A DNA stretch of 64,000 nucleotides from Rhodobacteraceae bacterium F11138 (GTDB lineage: Bacteria; Pseudomonadota; Alphaproteobacteria; Rhodobacterales; Rhodobacteraceae). The DNA lies in contig JAEKDP010000009.1 of assembly GCA_016521575.1 (NCBI GenBank), positions 1 to 64,000 on the forward strand. Reading direction: 5' to 3'. Shown one piece after another: positions 51,387 through 59,535 of this stretch. A program made the translations under genes and the position numbers. Each line of letters opens with the position of its first letter. The first letter of the stretch is position 1. The notes below the pieces were generated by a model. That model was not told where the DNA came from. It was given only the letters and a program-made list of their open reading frames with translations, and did not search any database.

Positions 51387-52160
51387 ATGAAAATCTGGTA
51401 TCAAAGCTATGTCGACTATGAAAACGGCGCAACCTATTGGGACGAATTGCGCGCCCATCTGGACCGGATTCGCCGCCCCGACACCACGATCGAGGTACAC
51501 GGCATCACACCCCACGACAGCTATGCGCACCCGATCGTCGAATTCCGCTGCGCCCGCGAGGTGATCGCCAACGCCGTGCGGGCCGAGCGCGAAGGCTATG
51601 ACGCCTTCATCATCGGTCATTTCCAGGATGCCGGACTATACGAGGCCCGCAGCGTGGTCGACATCCCCGTGATCGCCCTGGGCGAAGCCTCGATGCTGTG
51701 GTCCTGCCAGTTGGGCCAACAGATCGGGATCGTCACCATCAACCGCCGGTTCATTCCGTGGTTTCATCACCAGATCGGCAAATACGGCCTGCGGGAACGC
51801 GTCACCGGGGTGCATGCCATGCAGTTCGAACCGGGCCAGATCCTTGGGGCCTTTGGCTCGGATGACCGGCTGGCCGAGGTCGAGGGGCTGTTCGCCGAAC
51901 AGGCGGCTCCGCTGGTCGAAAGCGGGGTGGACGTGCTGTTGCCCGGTGGCGGCATCCCGATGCTGCTGTTTGCACAGCTTACCGGACACCGGGTTGCCGA
52001 TGCCCCGGTGATCAACGGCATTCCCATCGCGGTCAAGATGGCGGAAATGGCGGTCGATCTGCGCCGGGCAACGGGGCTGGGCGTCAGCCGCACCGCCGAT
52101 TTCACCAAGGCCCCGCCCGAGATCATCGAGGAATTCCTGACCCACCCCAAGGGTCTGTAG
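51387..52160 (+). CDS. Asp/Glu/hydantoin racemase superfamily protein lacking both catalytic cysteines
   Basis: 257 residues. The fold pattern is that of Asp/Glu/hydantoin racemases (YDAFIIGHFQDAGLYEARSVVDIPVIALGEA; later VDVLLPGGGIPMLLF). At the two sites where cysteines act as acid/base, typical CFxDP and LGCAGM, this protein has His78 (GHFQDAG) and glycine (PGGGIP). Two-base racemisation by thiols is therefore unlikely; an isomerase, lyase or hydrolase role is possible. It ends the TRAP operon and converges with the SDR gene 7 nt away. Confidence 0.8.
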   Translation: MKIWYQSYVDYENGATYWDELRAHLDRIRRPDTTIEVHGITPHDSYAHPIVEFRCAREVIANAVRAEREGYDAFIIGHFQDAGLYEARSVVDIPVIALGEASMLWSCQLGQQIGIVTINRRFIPWFHHQIGKYGLRERVTGVHAMQFEPGQILGAFGSDDRLAEVEGLFAEQAAPLVESGVDVLLPGGGIPMLLFAQLTGHRVADAPVINGIPIAVKMAEMAVDLRRATGLGVSRTADFTKAPPEIIEEFLTHPKGL

Positions 52161-52167
52161 CCCCCGC

Positions 52168-52893
52168 TCAGATCGATACGCTGCCGATGCTGGCACCGCC
52201 GCAGACGAACAGCGTCTGGCCAGTGACAAAGCCGTTCGCAGGATCGCAAAAGAACAGGAACGCGCGGCTGACGTCCTCAGAGGTGCCCAGCCGCCCGACC
52301 GGGATGCGCGCGGCCAGATCGCTTTCGCGGTCGCTGCCCTTGGGCACGATACCCCAGAAGTTATCCGTCTGGATCGGCCCCGGCGCCACCACGTTGACGG
52401 TGATGCCATGCGGCGCCAGTTCCAGCGCCCAGGTCCGCGCCATGCCGATCATCCCCGCCTTGGTCGCGCCATAGGCGGTGCGCGTCGGGGTACCCAGCGC
52501 GGCGCGCGAGGAATTGAACATCACCCGCCCGAAACCGCGCGCCTTCATCGCCGGCAGAAACGCCTGCACCAGCGACAGCGCCGAACCCAGATGCAGCTGC
52601 GCCAGCCCGGTGATGTCCGACGGCTTGGCGTCTTCCAGCAGGTTCGGCCAGATCACCCCGGCATTGTGGATCAGGTGGGTGACCTCATGGCGGCTGGCAA
52701 TGTCGGCACCGGCGGCCGCAACCGCATCGGCGTCCAGCAGGTCGCAGCGCACGGTTTCCAGCCTGTCATGGGTGAAATCGGGCGCACCGCGCGCAACCGA
52801 AATCACCCGATAGCCCTGCGCCAGCAGGCGCTGCGCCAGATCGGCCCCGATCCCCTGGCTCCCGCCGGTAATGACCGCTGTGTAATCGCTCAT
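52168..52893 (-). CDS. SDR family oxidoreductase
   Basis: 241 residues from MSDYTAVITGGSQGIG, cofactor motif at 9-16, HNAG near 87, and catalytic Tyr-x3-Lys in RTAYGATKAGMIG. FVTGQTLFVCGG closes the typical FabG-like C-terminus. ATGA overlap with the cyclase. Last gene of the oxygenase operon; probably a dehydrogenase acting on a hydroxylated CoA ester or cis-diol product. Confidence 0.88.
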   Translation of the reverse strand: MSDYTAVITGGSQGIGADLAQRLLAQGYRVISVARGAPDFTHDRLETVRCDLLDADAVAAAGADIASRHEVTHLIHNAGVIWPNLLEDAKPSDITGLAQLHLGSALSLVQAFLPAMKARGFGRVMFNSSRAALGTPTRTAYGATKAGMIGMARTWALELAPHGITVNVVAPGPIQTDNFWGIVPKGSDRESDLAARIPVGRLGTSEDVSRAFLFFCDPANGFVTGQTLFVCGGASIGSVSI

Positions 52894-53675
52894 GTCCTGT
52901 CCTTTCCCGGCACCAGCGCCAAGACCCGCAAGGGGCTGCCGGTTCCATTCCTGATCTTCAGCGGCGCGGCCAGCAGGATCGCGCCGGTTGGCGGCAGACG
53001 GTCCAGCCCGGACAGGCATTGCAACCCGTAACGCCCGGCCCCGTGCAACCTGTGGTGCGCCGGAAAGGGCGGCGTGTAATGCATCCCCTGCCCGGCATCG
53101 GTGCCGACGGTTTCGGTTCCAAAGCCGCGGATCTGGCGATCCTCGACCAGCATCCGGATCGCCTCGGGGGTCGGGCCGGGCGAATGGGCACCGTCCTCGC
53201 GCATGTTCAGATACTCGGCACCGCTGCGTTTGGACCAATCGGTGCGCATCAAGACCCAGCTGTCGGCGGGAATGCGGCCATGTTCGGACTCCCAATCGGC
53301 GATGACCTGCGGCGTCAGTTCGAAATCCTCGTCCTGCGCCGCGCCCTGGGAACAATCAATGACGCAGACCGGACCGACGAAATTGGCCGGGTCTATTTCG
53401 TCCACCGCGCCGTTTGGCTGATCCCGCCCGGTGATCCAGTGCGACGGTGCGTCGAAATGAGTGCCTGTATGTTCGGACATGGAGATGTTGTGCCATTTCC
53501 ACGATGGGCCGCGATGATCATAGGCCGAGACCTCCTCCATCCGGAAGCGGGCGCATTGGCCGAATTCGGGCGGCAGAACGATCACCGGGAAATCCGGGTC
53601 CAGCGTGTGGGTCAGATCCACGACCTCAACCGCGCCCGTGGCAAGTTCCGTGGCCAGCATGTCCAATGCGCTCAT
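52890..53675 (-). CDS. Cyclase family protein (KynB-like fold), second copy
   Basis: 261 residues from MSALDMLATE. Metal motif HTGTHFDAPSHW and conserved GAHSPGPT and GAILLAAPLKIRNGTGSP, as in the paralogue at 44898-45686. It overlaps genes on both sides by 4 bases. It probably hydrolyses an intermediate of the oxygenase pathway, for example a lactone or acyl product; substrate unknown. Confidence 0.85.
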   Translation of the reverse strand: MSALDMLATELATGAVEVVDLTHTLDPDFPVIVLPPEFGQCARFRMEEVSAYDHRGPSWKWHNISMSEHTGTHFDAPSHWITGRDQPNGAVDEIDPANFVGPVCVIDCSQGAAQDEDFELTPQVIADWESEHGRIPADSWVLMRTDWSKRSGAEYLNMREDGAHSPGPTPEAIRMLVEDRQIRGFGTETVGTDAGQGMHYTPPFPAHHRLHGAGRYGLQCLSGLDRLPPTGAILLAAPLKIRNGTGSPLRVLALVPGKDRT

Positions 53676-54922
53676 CGTCCGGCCCCCTCTGCCAGTTCGC
53701 GTTCCAGCACCTTGGCATCCTGGCGCCATCGTTCCACCAGATCGCGGGCGATGTCACCGCAGGCGACCTCTTCCAGACCGCGTTCCAACCCGTCCACGAT
53801 CGCCCGCGCCACCGCACGGGGGGCCAGCTTGGGGGGCGGGGCCTCGGCGTACCACTCATCGTCGGTGGGGCCGGTCAGAACCGTCATGACCCGCACCCCG
53901 CCGCCGCGCAGATCGGCGCGCAGGCTTTGGGTCAGCGACAGGGCTGCGGCGCTGGCGGCGGAATATCCCGCATGGGTCGGATCGGCCGCCAGCGCATTGG
54001 CGGACAGGATGTTGACCCAGGCCGCGGCGGAATTGATCCCGTCGCCGCCGCGCGCCCGCATCGCCGGGCCAAAGGCCTGCGCCAGCCGCATCAGGCCAAG
54101 ATAATTTACCTCAAGTTCCTGCTGCGCAAAGACGGTGTCGGACCTGTCCAGCGCCCCGCCCGGCCGCAGGAACACCGCGTTGTTGATCAGGATATCGGTC
54201 TTGCCGCCCAGCGTGCCCGCCGCCTCGCGCACCGAGGCGCTGTCGGTCACATCCAGCGGCACGATTTCGACCCGCTCCATCGCGTCCAGCGCCGCGCGTC
54301 CCGGCCAGCGTCGCCAACCTTCGGATTCCCCGACAAAAACCATCGCCGCCCCGGCATCCAGCAGCGCCCGCACCAGTGCTGGTGCATTCGCCGCACGCGC
54401 ATCGGTAATCAGCACCCGGCGATGTTTCGGGCTGGTGCCCAGTTCCCGCAATTGCGGATCATCGGCCATATTCGGAACCTCCTGTTCGGGCAGCGCCATG
54501 ATCGTGCCCTGCCCCGCCCGGTCCAGCAACAGCGCCAGACGCACCGGCCCTTTGCGGACATCGCCATGCAGATGGCACAGCACCGAAACGCCGCTGGCCA
54601 GCCGCACCGTGCCCATGCGCCACGGGCTTTGATTGCGGAAATAGAGATCCGGCGAAATCCGGACCGTGGTTTCGGCGATCAATTCGCCATGCGGCGGCTG
54701 ATCCGTCCACGGCAGATCGGTGGACAGGCATTTGCAACAGGCGTCACGCGGCGGATATTGCACCGCGCCGCATTCGGCACATTGCTGCAACGCGAACCGG
54801 CCTTCGGCGGCGCGCGCGGTCAGACCCAGCGCCGCCCGGCTGCGCGGCACCGGCGGCAGAAAGGCCAGCGGCGAGCGCAGTTGCGGATTCTTCTTTGCAG
54901 GCGGTTGCAGCGGTTCGGTCAT
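53672..54922 (-). CDS. DUF35 zinc-ribbon/OB-fold protein fused to a degenerate SDR domain
   Basis: 416 residues. Residues about 38-150 are a DUF35-type acyl-CoA-associated module: zinc ribbon C48-x2-C51 and C62-x2-C65 (QQCAECGAVQYPPRDACCKC), then an OB fold. Residues about 168-400 resemble an SDR (NNA at 247-249, NYLGLMRLAQAF, Ser in NILSAN). But the glycine-rich cofactor loop is replaced (LITDARAANA) and the catalytic lysine after Tyr320 is Ser324. So the SDR part is probably not an active dehydrogenase. ATGA-coupled to the thiolase-fold gene, as DUF35 partners normally are. Confidence 0.82.
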   Translation of the reverse strand: MTEPLQPPAKKNPQLRSPLAFLPPVPRSRAALGLTARAAEGRFALQQCAECGAVQYPPRDACCKCLSTDLPWTDQPPHGELIAETTVRISPDLYFRNQSPWRMGTVRLASGVSVLCHLHGDVRKGPVRLALLLDRAGQGTIMALPEQEVPNMADDPQLRELGTSPKHRRVLITDARAANAPALVRALLDAGAAMVFVGESEGWRRWPGRAALDAMERVEIVPLDVTDSASVREAAGTLGGKTDILINNAVFLRPGGALDRSDTVFAQQELEVNYLGLMRLAQAFGPAMRARGGDGINSAAAWVNILSANALAADPTHAGYSAASAAALSLTQSLRADLRGGGVRVMTVLTGPTDDEWYAEAPPPKLAPRAVARAIVDGLERGLEEVACGDIARDLVERWRQDAKVLERELAEGAGR

Positions 54923-56088
54923 GCGGATTCTCCGGACAGCACCGCGGCGGCGGAACATACCCCGCGATCATAGTTGATCATTCCAAACCCCGACACCAGC
55001 GCCCGGCCCGCATCCGCCACCTGGGTCGGCCCGGCGGTGCCGGTGACCTGCCGGATCGCCTCGACCAGGCCGATGAACCCACCGGCGGCCCCGGCCTGTC
55101 CCGCCGACAGCTGCCCGCCGCTGGTATTGTGCGGCAAATCGCCGGTAACGGTCAGATCGCGTTCGCGCAGAAACGCCGGTCCTTCGCCTTTTTCGCAGAA
55201 TCCCAGATCCTCGAACTGCATCACTGAAATCACCGGATAGTCGTCATAGGTCTGCACCAGATCCATATCGGCGGGTCCGCAGCCCGCCATCTGCCACAGC
55301 TCGTCCACATCCACGGCCCAGCCACCGCGCAGCTGCACCGGATCCTCGGCAAAGGCATTGTGGCGCTCGATGGTGGCACCTATGCGCGCAAAGGGCAGGT
55401 TGCGTTGCCGCGCCTCGTCCTCTCGCATGATCAGAAAGGCTTCGGCCCCGGCGCAGGGCATCACGCAATCGAACAGAGCCACCGGGTCGGCAATCGGGCG
55501 TGCGGCCAGATATTGCTGCATGGTCAAAGGCGTTTTCATCAGCGCATTCGGATTGCGCAGCGCATTGGCGCGTTGCGCCACCGCCAGATGGCCGAAATCC
55601 TCGCGCGTGGCACCGTATTCGGACATATAGTAATCCGTGATCAGCGCGAAATTCGCATTCGGCCCGCCCGAGCCATAGGGATAGCTGGCATCCATCGCAA
55701 AGCGCGAGAACGCGGTCAGCAGCTTGCGGAAACTGTCGATCTGGTTGGTATCGGCAGCGACGCAGGCAACGATATCCGCATCCCCGGCCTGCACGGCGCG
55801 TGCCGCGCGGCGCAGCGCGACCACGCCGCTTGCCCCGCCCATCGGGATATGATCCAGCCAGCGCGGGCCAAGCCCCAGATGCTGGGTCAGCCCCACGGCG
55901 GTGTCGGGGAACAGGCTGAAACTGGCCACCGAAAACCCGTCGATCTGGTCCGGGCGCAACCCGGCGGCGTCCAGCGTTCCCCGCAACCCTTTGGCCGCCC
56001 AGAAATGCGCCGCGTCATTGGAATAGCGCTGATAGGGAACGGTAAAGGGCGCGGTCAGCACCACCCCGTCATAGGGCATCCGTGTCAT
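54919..56088 (-). CDS. Thiolase-fold (SCPx/Ltp2-like) protein without the nucleophilic cysteine
   Basis: 389 residues of the lipid-transfer/thiolase family. The segment that normally holds the acylated Cys reads IPMGGASGVVALRRA, so glycine 85 replaces it. PHNTSGGQLSAGQAGAAGG and the C-terminal YDRGVCSAAAVL keep the rest of the CoA-binding fold. Cys-less members paired with DUF35 proteins include steroid side-chain aldolases (Ltp2) that split beta-hydroxyacyl-CoA by retro-aldol reaction. An aldolase acting on an oxygenated acyl-CoA is my best inference here. Confidence 0.82.
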   Translation of the reverse strand: MTRMPYDGVVLTAPFTVPYQRYSNDAAHFWAAKGLRGTLDAAGLRPDQIDGFSVASFSLFPDTAVGLTQHLGLGPRWLDHIPMGGASGVVALRRAARAVQAGDADIVACVAADTNQIDSFRKLLTAFSRFAMDASYPYGSGGPNANFALITDYYMSEYGATREDFGHLAVAQRANALRNPNALMKTPLTMQQYLAARPIADPVALFDCVMPCAGAEAFLIMREDEARQRNLPFARIGATIERHNAFAEDPVQLRGGWAVDVDELWQMAGCGPADMDLVQTYDDYPVISVMQFEDLGFCEKGEGPAFLRERDLTVTGDLPHNTSGGQLSAGQAGAAGGFIGLVEAIRQVTGTAGPTQVADAGRALVSGFGMINYDRGVCSAAAVLSGESA

Positions 56089-57707
56089 GCGATCTGCCGT
56101 TTCTTCAACTTGGTCGTGTTGACCGTCGCCGGGTCATCCAGCAGCGCGATCGCCCGCGTCTTCAACGCCGCGCGCTGGATTTTCTGCGTTGCGGTCAGCG
56201 GCAATTCATCGACAAAGGCGATATGGCCGGGCACCTTGTAATAGGCGATCTGATCCAGCGCCCAGCGCACGATTTCCCGCGCCAGATCCGCTGACGGCAT
56301 CCCCTTGGGCACGATGCAGGCAAAGACCTCGTCGCCGCGGATCTCATCCGGCACCGCGGCAATGCCGACGGCGGCGATTTCAGGGTGGCGCATCAGCACG
56401 GATTCGACTTCGACCGCCGCTATATTCTCGCCCGAGCGGCGGATCACGTTCTTCTTGCGGTCGACAAAGAACATATCGCCACTGGCTTCCTGACGCACGA
56501 TGTCGCCGGTGTGAAACCAGCCGCCCTCCCAGGCTTCCTCGGTCGCCTGCGGGTTCTTGTAATATTCCACAAAGAAGCCCGCGCGCGGGTTCGGCCCCGA
56601 CCGGCGGATCAGCAGCTCTCCGGGCAGCCCTGCGACCACATCCTGTCCGGCATCATCAACAATGCGGATCTCGACCTCGGGACCGGGGCGGCCGAAACAG
56701 GCTTCGCCCACCCGGCGCGGGTCCAGATTTGACGTGATCGCCGAAGCGGCACCGGTTTCGGTCATCGCCCAGCTTTCGGTCAGCGGAAAGCCGAAACGTT
56801 CCTCGAACGCCGCGTGCAGCTTGGGATCGACCCCGGCACCGAAACCGAAGCGCACCTTGTGATCGCGGTCCGCCGGTTGCGCATCGGAGCCCATCAGCAT
56901 CGACGGCATCACCCCCAGGTAATGCAGGCAGGTCGCCCCGCTGTCGCGCACATCCGCCCACCAGCTGCGCGGGTGGAACCGGTCCAGCGCAGTCAGACAG
57001 CCCCCCACGGCCATCATGCCCATAAAGGAACAGGCCATGGCGTTCATATGAAAGATCGGCAAGGGCGTGATCATCCGGTCGCCGTCGCGCAGCGCGCAGA
57101 TGCCCTGCATGTCCTCGTACCACTGGCCCGACATCAGGAAATATTCGTTCGCCAGAACGCAGCCCTTGGGCTGGCCCGTGGTGCCCGAGGTATAGAGCAT
57201 CGCCGCCTCGCGCGCGCGCCCCGGCCCCGAGGCATCAAAAACCGGGGCCACCGTCACCTGTGGCATCCCGGCATCCACATCGGCAACCGCCATTGCGCTG
57301 CCCGCCTGTTCGGCAGCGCCGCGCAGCTCGTCCACGCGCGCGGCAATCGCCACCGCCAGCGCAGGCCGGGCATGACCGATCATATAGGCCTGTTCCGCCG
57401 CGCGCAGATCCGGGTTCAGCGGCACCACGGATGCCGACAGCCCGTTCAGCGCCACCCAGTGCAGAAAGAACGCCGGGCGGTTTTCCAGCAACAACATCAC
57501 CCGGTGGCCGGGTTCGATCCCCGCCGCGCGATAGGCCGCCTGGATCGTTTCGACCCGGGCTGCCGCGTCGCCATAACTCAGCTCGCCGGACTCGATGCCA
57601 TAAATCGCGGCGGTTTCAGGCAGCACGTTCAGGAACGGGCGGTCCGGCCAGCGGCGGGCCGCCTCGGCAAAGGCGGCATGGACGGTTTCGGCCTGCATCG
57701 GTCTCAT
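56085..57707 (-). CDS. Acyl-CoA synthetase (AMP-forming)
   Basis: 540 residues. ATP-binding MLYTSGTTGQPKGCVLAN near 165, SWAMTETGA adenine motif, WFHTGDIVRQEASGDMFFVDRKKNVIRRSGENI hinge and catalytic lysine in LTATQKIQRAALK. Closest in pattern to carnitine/crotonobetaine-CoA ligase-like enzymes, not to the benzoate-type ligase at 31469. It overlaps the oxygenase beta-subunit stop. It would make the CoA ester used by the thiolase-fold protein. Confidence 0.88.
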   Translation of the reverse strand: MRPMQAETVHAAFAEAARRWPDRPFLNVLPETAAIYGIESGELSYGDAAARVETIQAAYRAAGIEPGHRVMLLLENRPAFFLHWVALNGLSASVVPLNPDLRAAEQAYMIGHARPALAVAIAARVDELRGAAEQAGSAMAVADVDAGMPQVTVAPVFDASGPGRAREAAMLYTSGTTGQPKGCVLANEYFLMSGQWYEDMQGICALRDGDRMITPLPIFHMNAMACSFMGMMAVGGCLTALDRFHPRSWWADVRDSGATCLHYLGVMPSMLMGSDAQPADRDHKVRFGFGAGVDPKLHAAFEERFGFPLTESWAMTETGAASAITSNLDPRRVGEACFGRPGPEVEIRIVDDAGQDVVAGLPGELLIRRSGPNPRAGFFVEYYKNPQATEEAWEGGWFHTGDIVRQEASGDMFFVDRKKNVIRRSGENIAAVEVESVLMRHPEIAAVGIAAVPDEIRGDEVFACIVPKGMPSADLAREIVRWALDQIAYYKVPGHIAFVDELPLTATQKIQRAALKTRAIALLDDPATVNTTKLKKRQIA

Positions 57708-58186
57708 GGCAGCAACTGAATATTGCCGAAGGCGGCGTCACAGTTCAGGATCTCGACCTTCTTTCCGGCGATCATCAACCGATCGTCGCGGCGCACCAGA
57801 TCATGGGTCGCGGTCAGCGCCAGCAAAAGCTGATCGTCCAGCCGGGTTTCGATATAGTGCATTCTTGTCACCGTCTTGTAGCGTCCCGCGTCATTGTCGA
57901 TCTCATCCACATGGGGGCGCTGGATGACATGGTGGCAGCGGCTTTTGGGTTTCTGACTGAAGGTGCGCGCACCGATCAGCCGCTGAATCCGCAAACGCAG
58001 CATGAACTGGTCCTCATACAGCAACGAGGTTTCGTTCAACGGATCCTGCTGGTTGTAGTTCAGCGGCATCCAGTAATGCCCGTCCTCGGTCCACAGCTCC
58101 ATCCATTCGTCAAAGCGGCCATCGTCCAGCATCCGCACTTCGTCATAGAGAAAGTCGATCAGGTCGTCCTTGCTGAAATCGGTCAT
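57704..58186 (-). CDS. Aromatic-ring-hydroxylating dioxygenase beta subunit
   Basis: 160 residues from MTDFSKDDLIDFLYDEVRMLDDGRFDEWMELWTEDGHYWMPL, the standard beginning of small subunits of Rieske oxygenases (SnoaL/NTF2-like fold). The end IAGKKVEILNCDAAFGNIQLLP also fits. ATGA overlap with the alpha subunit. Confidence 0.92.
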   Translation of the reverse strand: MTDFSKDDLIDFLYDEVRMLDDGRFDEWMELWTEDGHYWMPLNYNQQDPLNETSLLYEDQFMLRLRIQRLIGARTFSQKPKSRCHHVIQRPHVDEIDNDAGRYKTVTRMHYIETRLDDQLLLALTATHDLVRRDDRLMIAGKKVEILNCDAAFGNIQLLP

Positions 58187-59520
58187 TCCGCGGCCTCCGC
58201 TTCGGACATGCTGGCGGTCATGAACTTGACCCAGGCATGGAACTGGTTGCGCATCTGCCGCTCGGTGGTGCCGTTTTCGACCGCCTCGGCATCGAGATCC
58301 TCGCCCTCCTGATAGAGCCGCTGGATATTCACCCATTCCAGACCGTCCGCATGCAGCCCCTCCTGCGCGCGTTCGTACATTTCAAGATCGTCATGCCCGA
58401 CGATCGAGGTCGGCGCGTTGATCATCCGGTTATACAAGGCGGTGCGCCGGGTCAGTTCCTCGGGCGCATCGACCAGCCGGAAGATCCAGCTTTCCACCAG
58501 CGTCCTGTCGGCGGCCAGCGGAATGAAATTGCGCAGCTGCTGGATCGGACCCTTGATCATGATGTTGGGGAAATAGACCGTGTTGTGCCGGTTCTCGGCC
58601 AGAATCGCCTCGGCCTTTTCCTTGCCATAGGACTCGATCAGCGCATCCATGTAGCCGGGGATCTCGGAATACTTGGAATGGATAGAGTGATGCACCCCGG
58701 TATGGCCGTGCCCGTTGGGCCAGGTGCGGATGCCCATCTCTTCGAAGAACTCGTATGCCGACATGAAGGGCGCGATGATCTCCATCGCCGGGGGTTTGGG
58801 GTCGTCCTCGGTGAACCCCATGTCCTTCCAGATCTGCACCGCCGTGCCGGCGCTGGATTCATGGGCGACCATCGGGTGGCAGGTGTCGGTCTGGTTCTCG
58901 ACCAGCATCTTCCAGTTGCACTGATGCATATAGCGCAGCGGCGCACCCACGACTTCCAGCCGACCGGCGGGCGAGCGATCCACCATGTTGTCCAGCGAAC
59001 TTAGCGAACCGCCAAAGAAGTCGTCGAACCCGATGCCTTCGGCGGCCAGCCGGGCAAAGATGAAACCGCGATAATTGTGTACCGCGCCGACCGATTTCAT
59101 GCCCTTGCCGTTCTCGGTCTCGGACAGGCCGGTGCCCTCGTAGCCCTTCTTCAGGGGGATCGCCAGCAGGCAGCCATCGGTCTTGAAGGACCATGCGTGA
59201 TAGGGGCAGCGAAAGAACTTGCCGGTATTGCCGGTCTTGTCGATGGCGATCTTGGTGCCCTTGTGCGGGCAGCGATTGTACAGAACCTTGATCTCATTGT
59301 CGCTGTGGCGGACCATGATCACCGGCTGATCGCCGATCTGCGTGGTATAATAATCGCCCTTCTTCGGGGTCTGGCTGTCATGGCCGACATAGACCCAGGT
59401 ATTGGCGAACAGGTGCTTCATTTCCTGACGGTAGACATCCTGATTGGTATAGATGTCGCGATGCACCTGAAAGGGCGTCACCAGCGCCTCGACTTCAGCA
59501 CGGGTTTGATAATTGGGCAT
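58183..59520 (-). CDS. Aromatic-ring-hydroxylating dioxygenase alpha subunit (Rieske)
   Basis: 445 residues. Rieske ligands are Cys84, His86, Cys105 and His108 (CPHKGTK, CPYHAW). The mononuclear iron site is DxxHx4H with Asp212, His215 and His220 (ENQTDTCHPMVAH). Together with beta and the reductase it would add O2 to an aromatic acid or related ring. The genes downstream, a CoA ligase and thiolase-fold protein, are not those of a classical catechol pathway. GGACCC-type spacer after the reductase gene is 15 nt. Confidence 0.93.
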   Translation of the reverse strand: MPNYQTRAEVEALVTPFQVHRDIYTNQDVYRQEMKHLFANTWVYVGHDSQTPKKGDYYTTQIGDQPVIMVRHSDNEIKVLYNRCPHKGTKIAIDKTGNTGKFFRCPYHAWSFKTDGCLLAIPLKKGYEGTGLSETENGKGMKSVGAVHNYRGFIFARLAAEGIGFDDFFGGSLSSLDNMVDRSPAGRLEVVGAPLRYMHQCNWKMLVENQTDTCHPMVAHESSAGTAVQIWKDMGFTEDDPKPPAMEIIAPFMSAYEFFEEMGIRTWPNGHGHTGVHHSIHSKYSEIPGYMDALIESYGKEKAEAILAENRHNTVYFPNIMIKGPIQQLRNFIPLAADRTLVESWIFRLVDAPEELTRRTALYNRMINAPTSIVGHDDLEMYERAQEGLHADGLEWVNIQRLYQEGEDLDAEAVENGTTERQMRNQFHAWVKFMTASMSEAEAAE

Positions 59521-59535
59521 TGATTGGGTCCTCCC

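Noticed and set aside
50077-51432. A 451-codon open frame on the minus strand
   Set aside because: Antisense shadow of the second TRAP large permease; the composition is typical of a reversed membrane-protein gene.
51387-52160. Annotation as hydantoin or aspartate racemase
   Set aside because: Both expected catalytic cysteines are absent, so I kept only the superfamily-level call.
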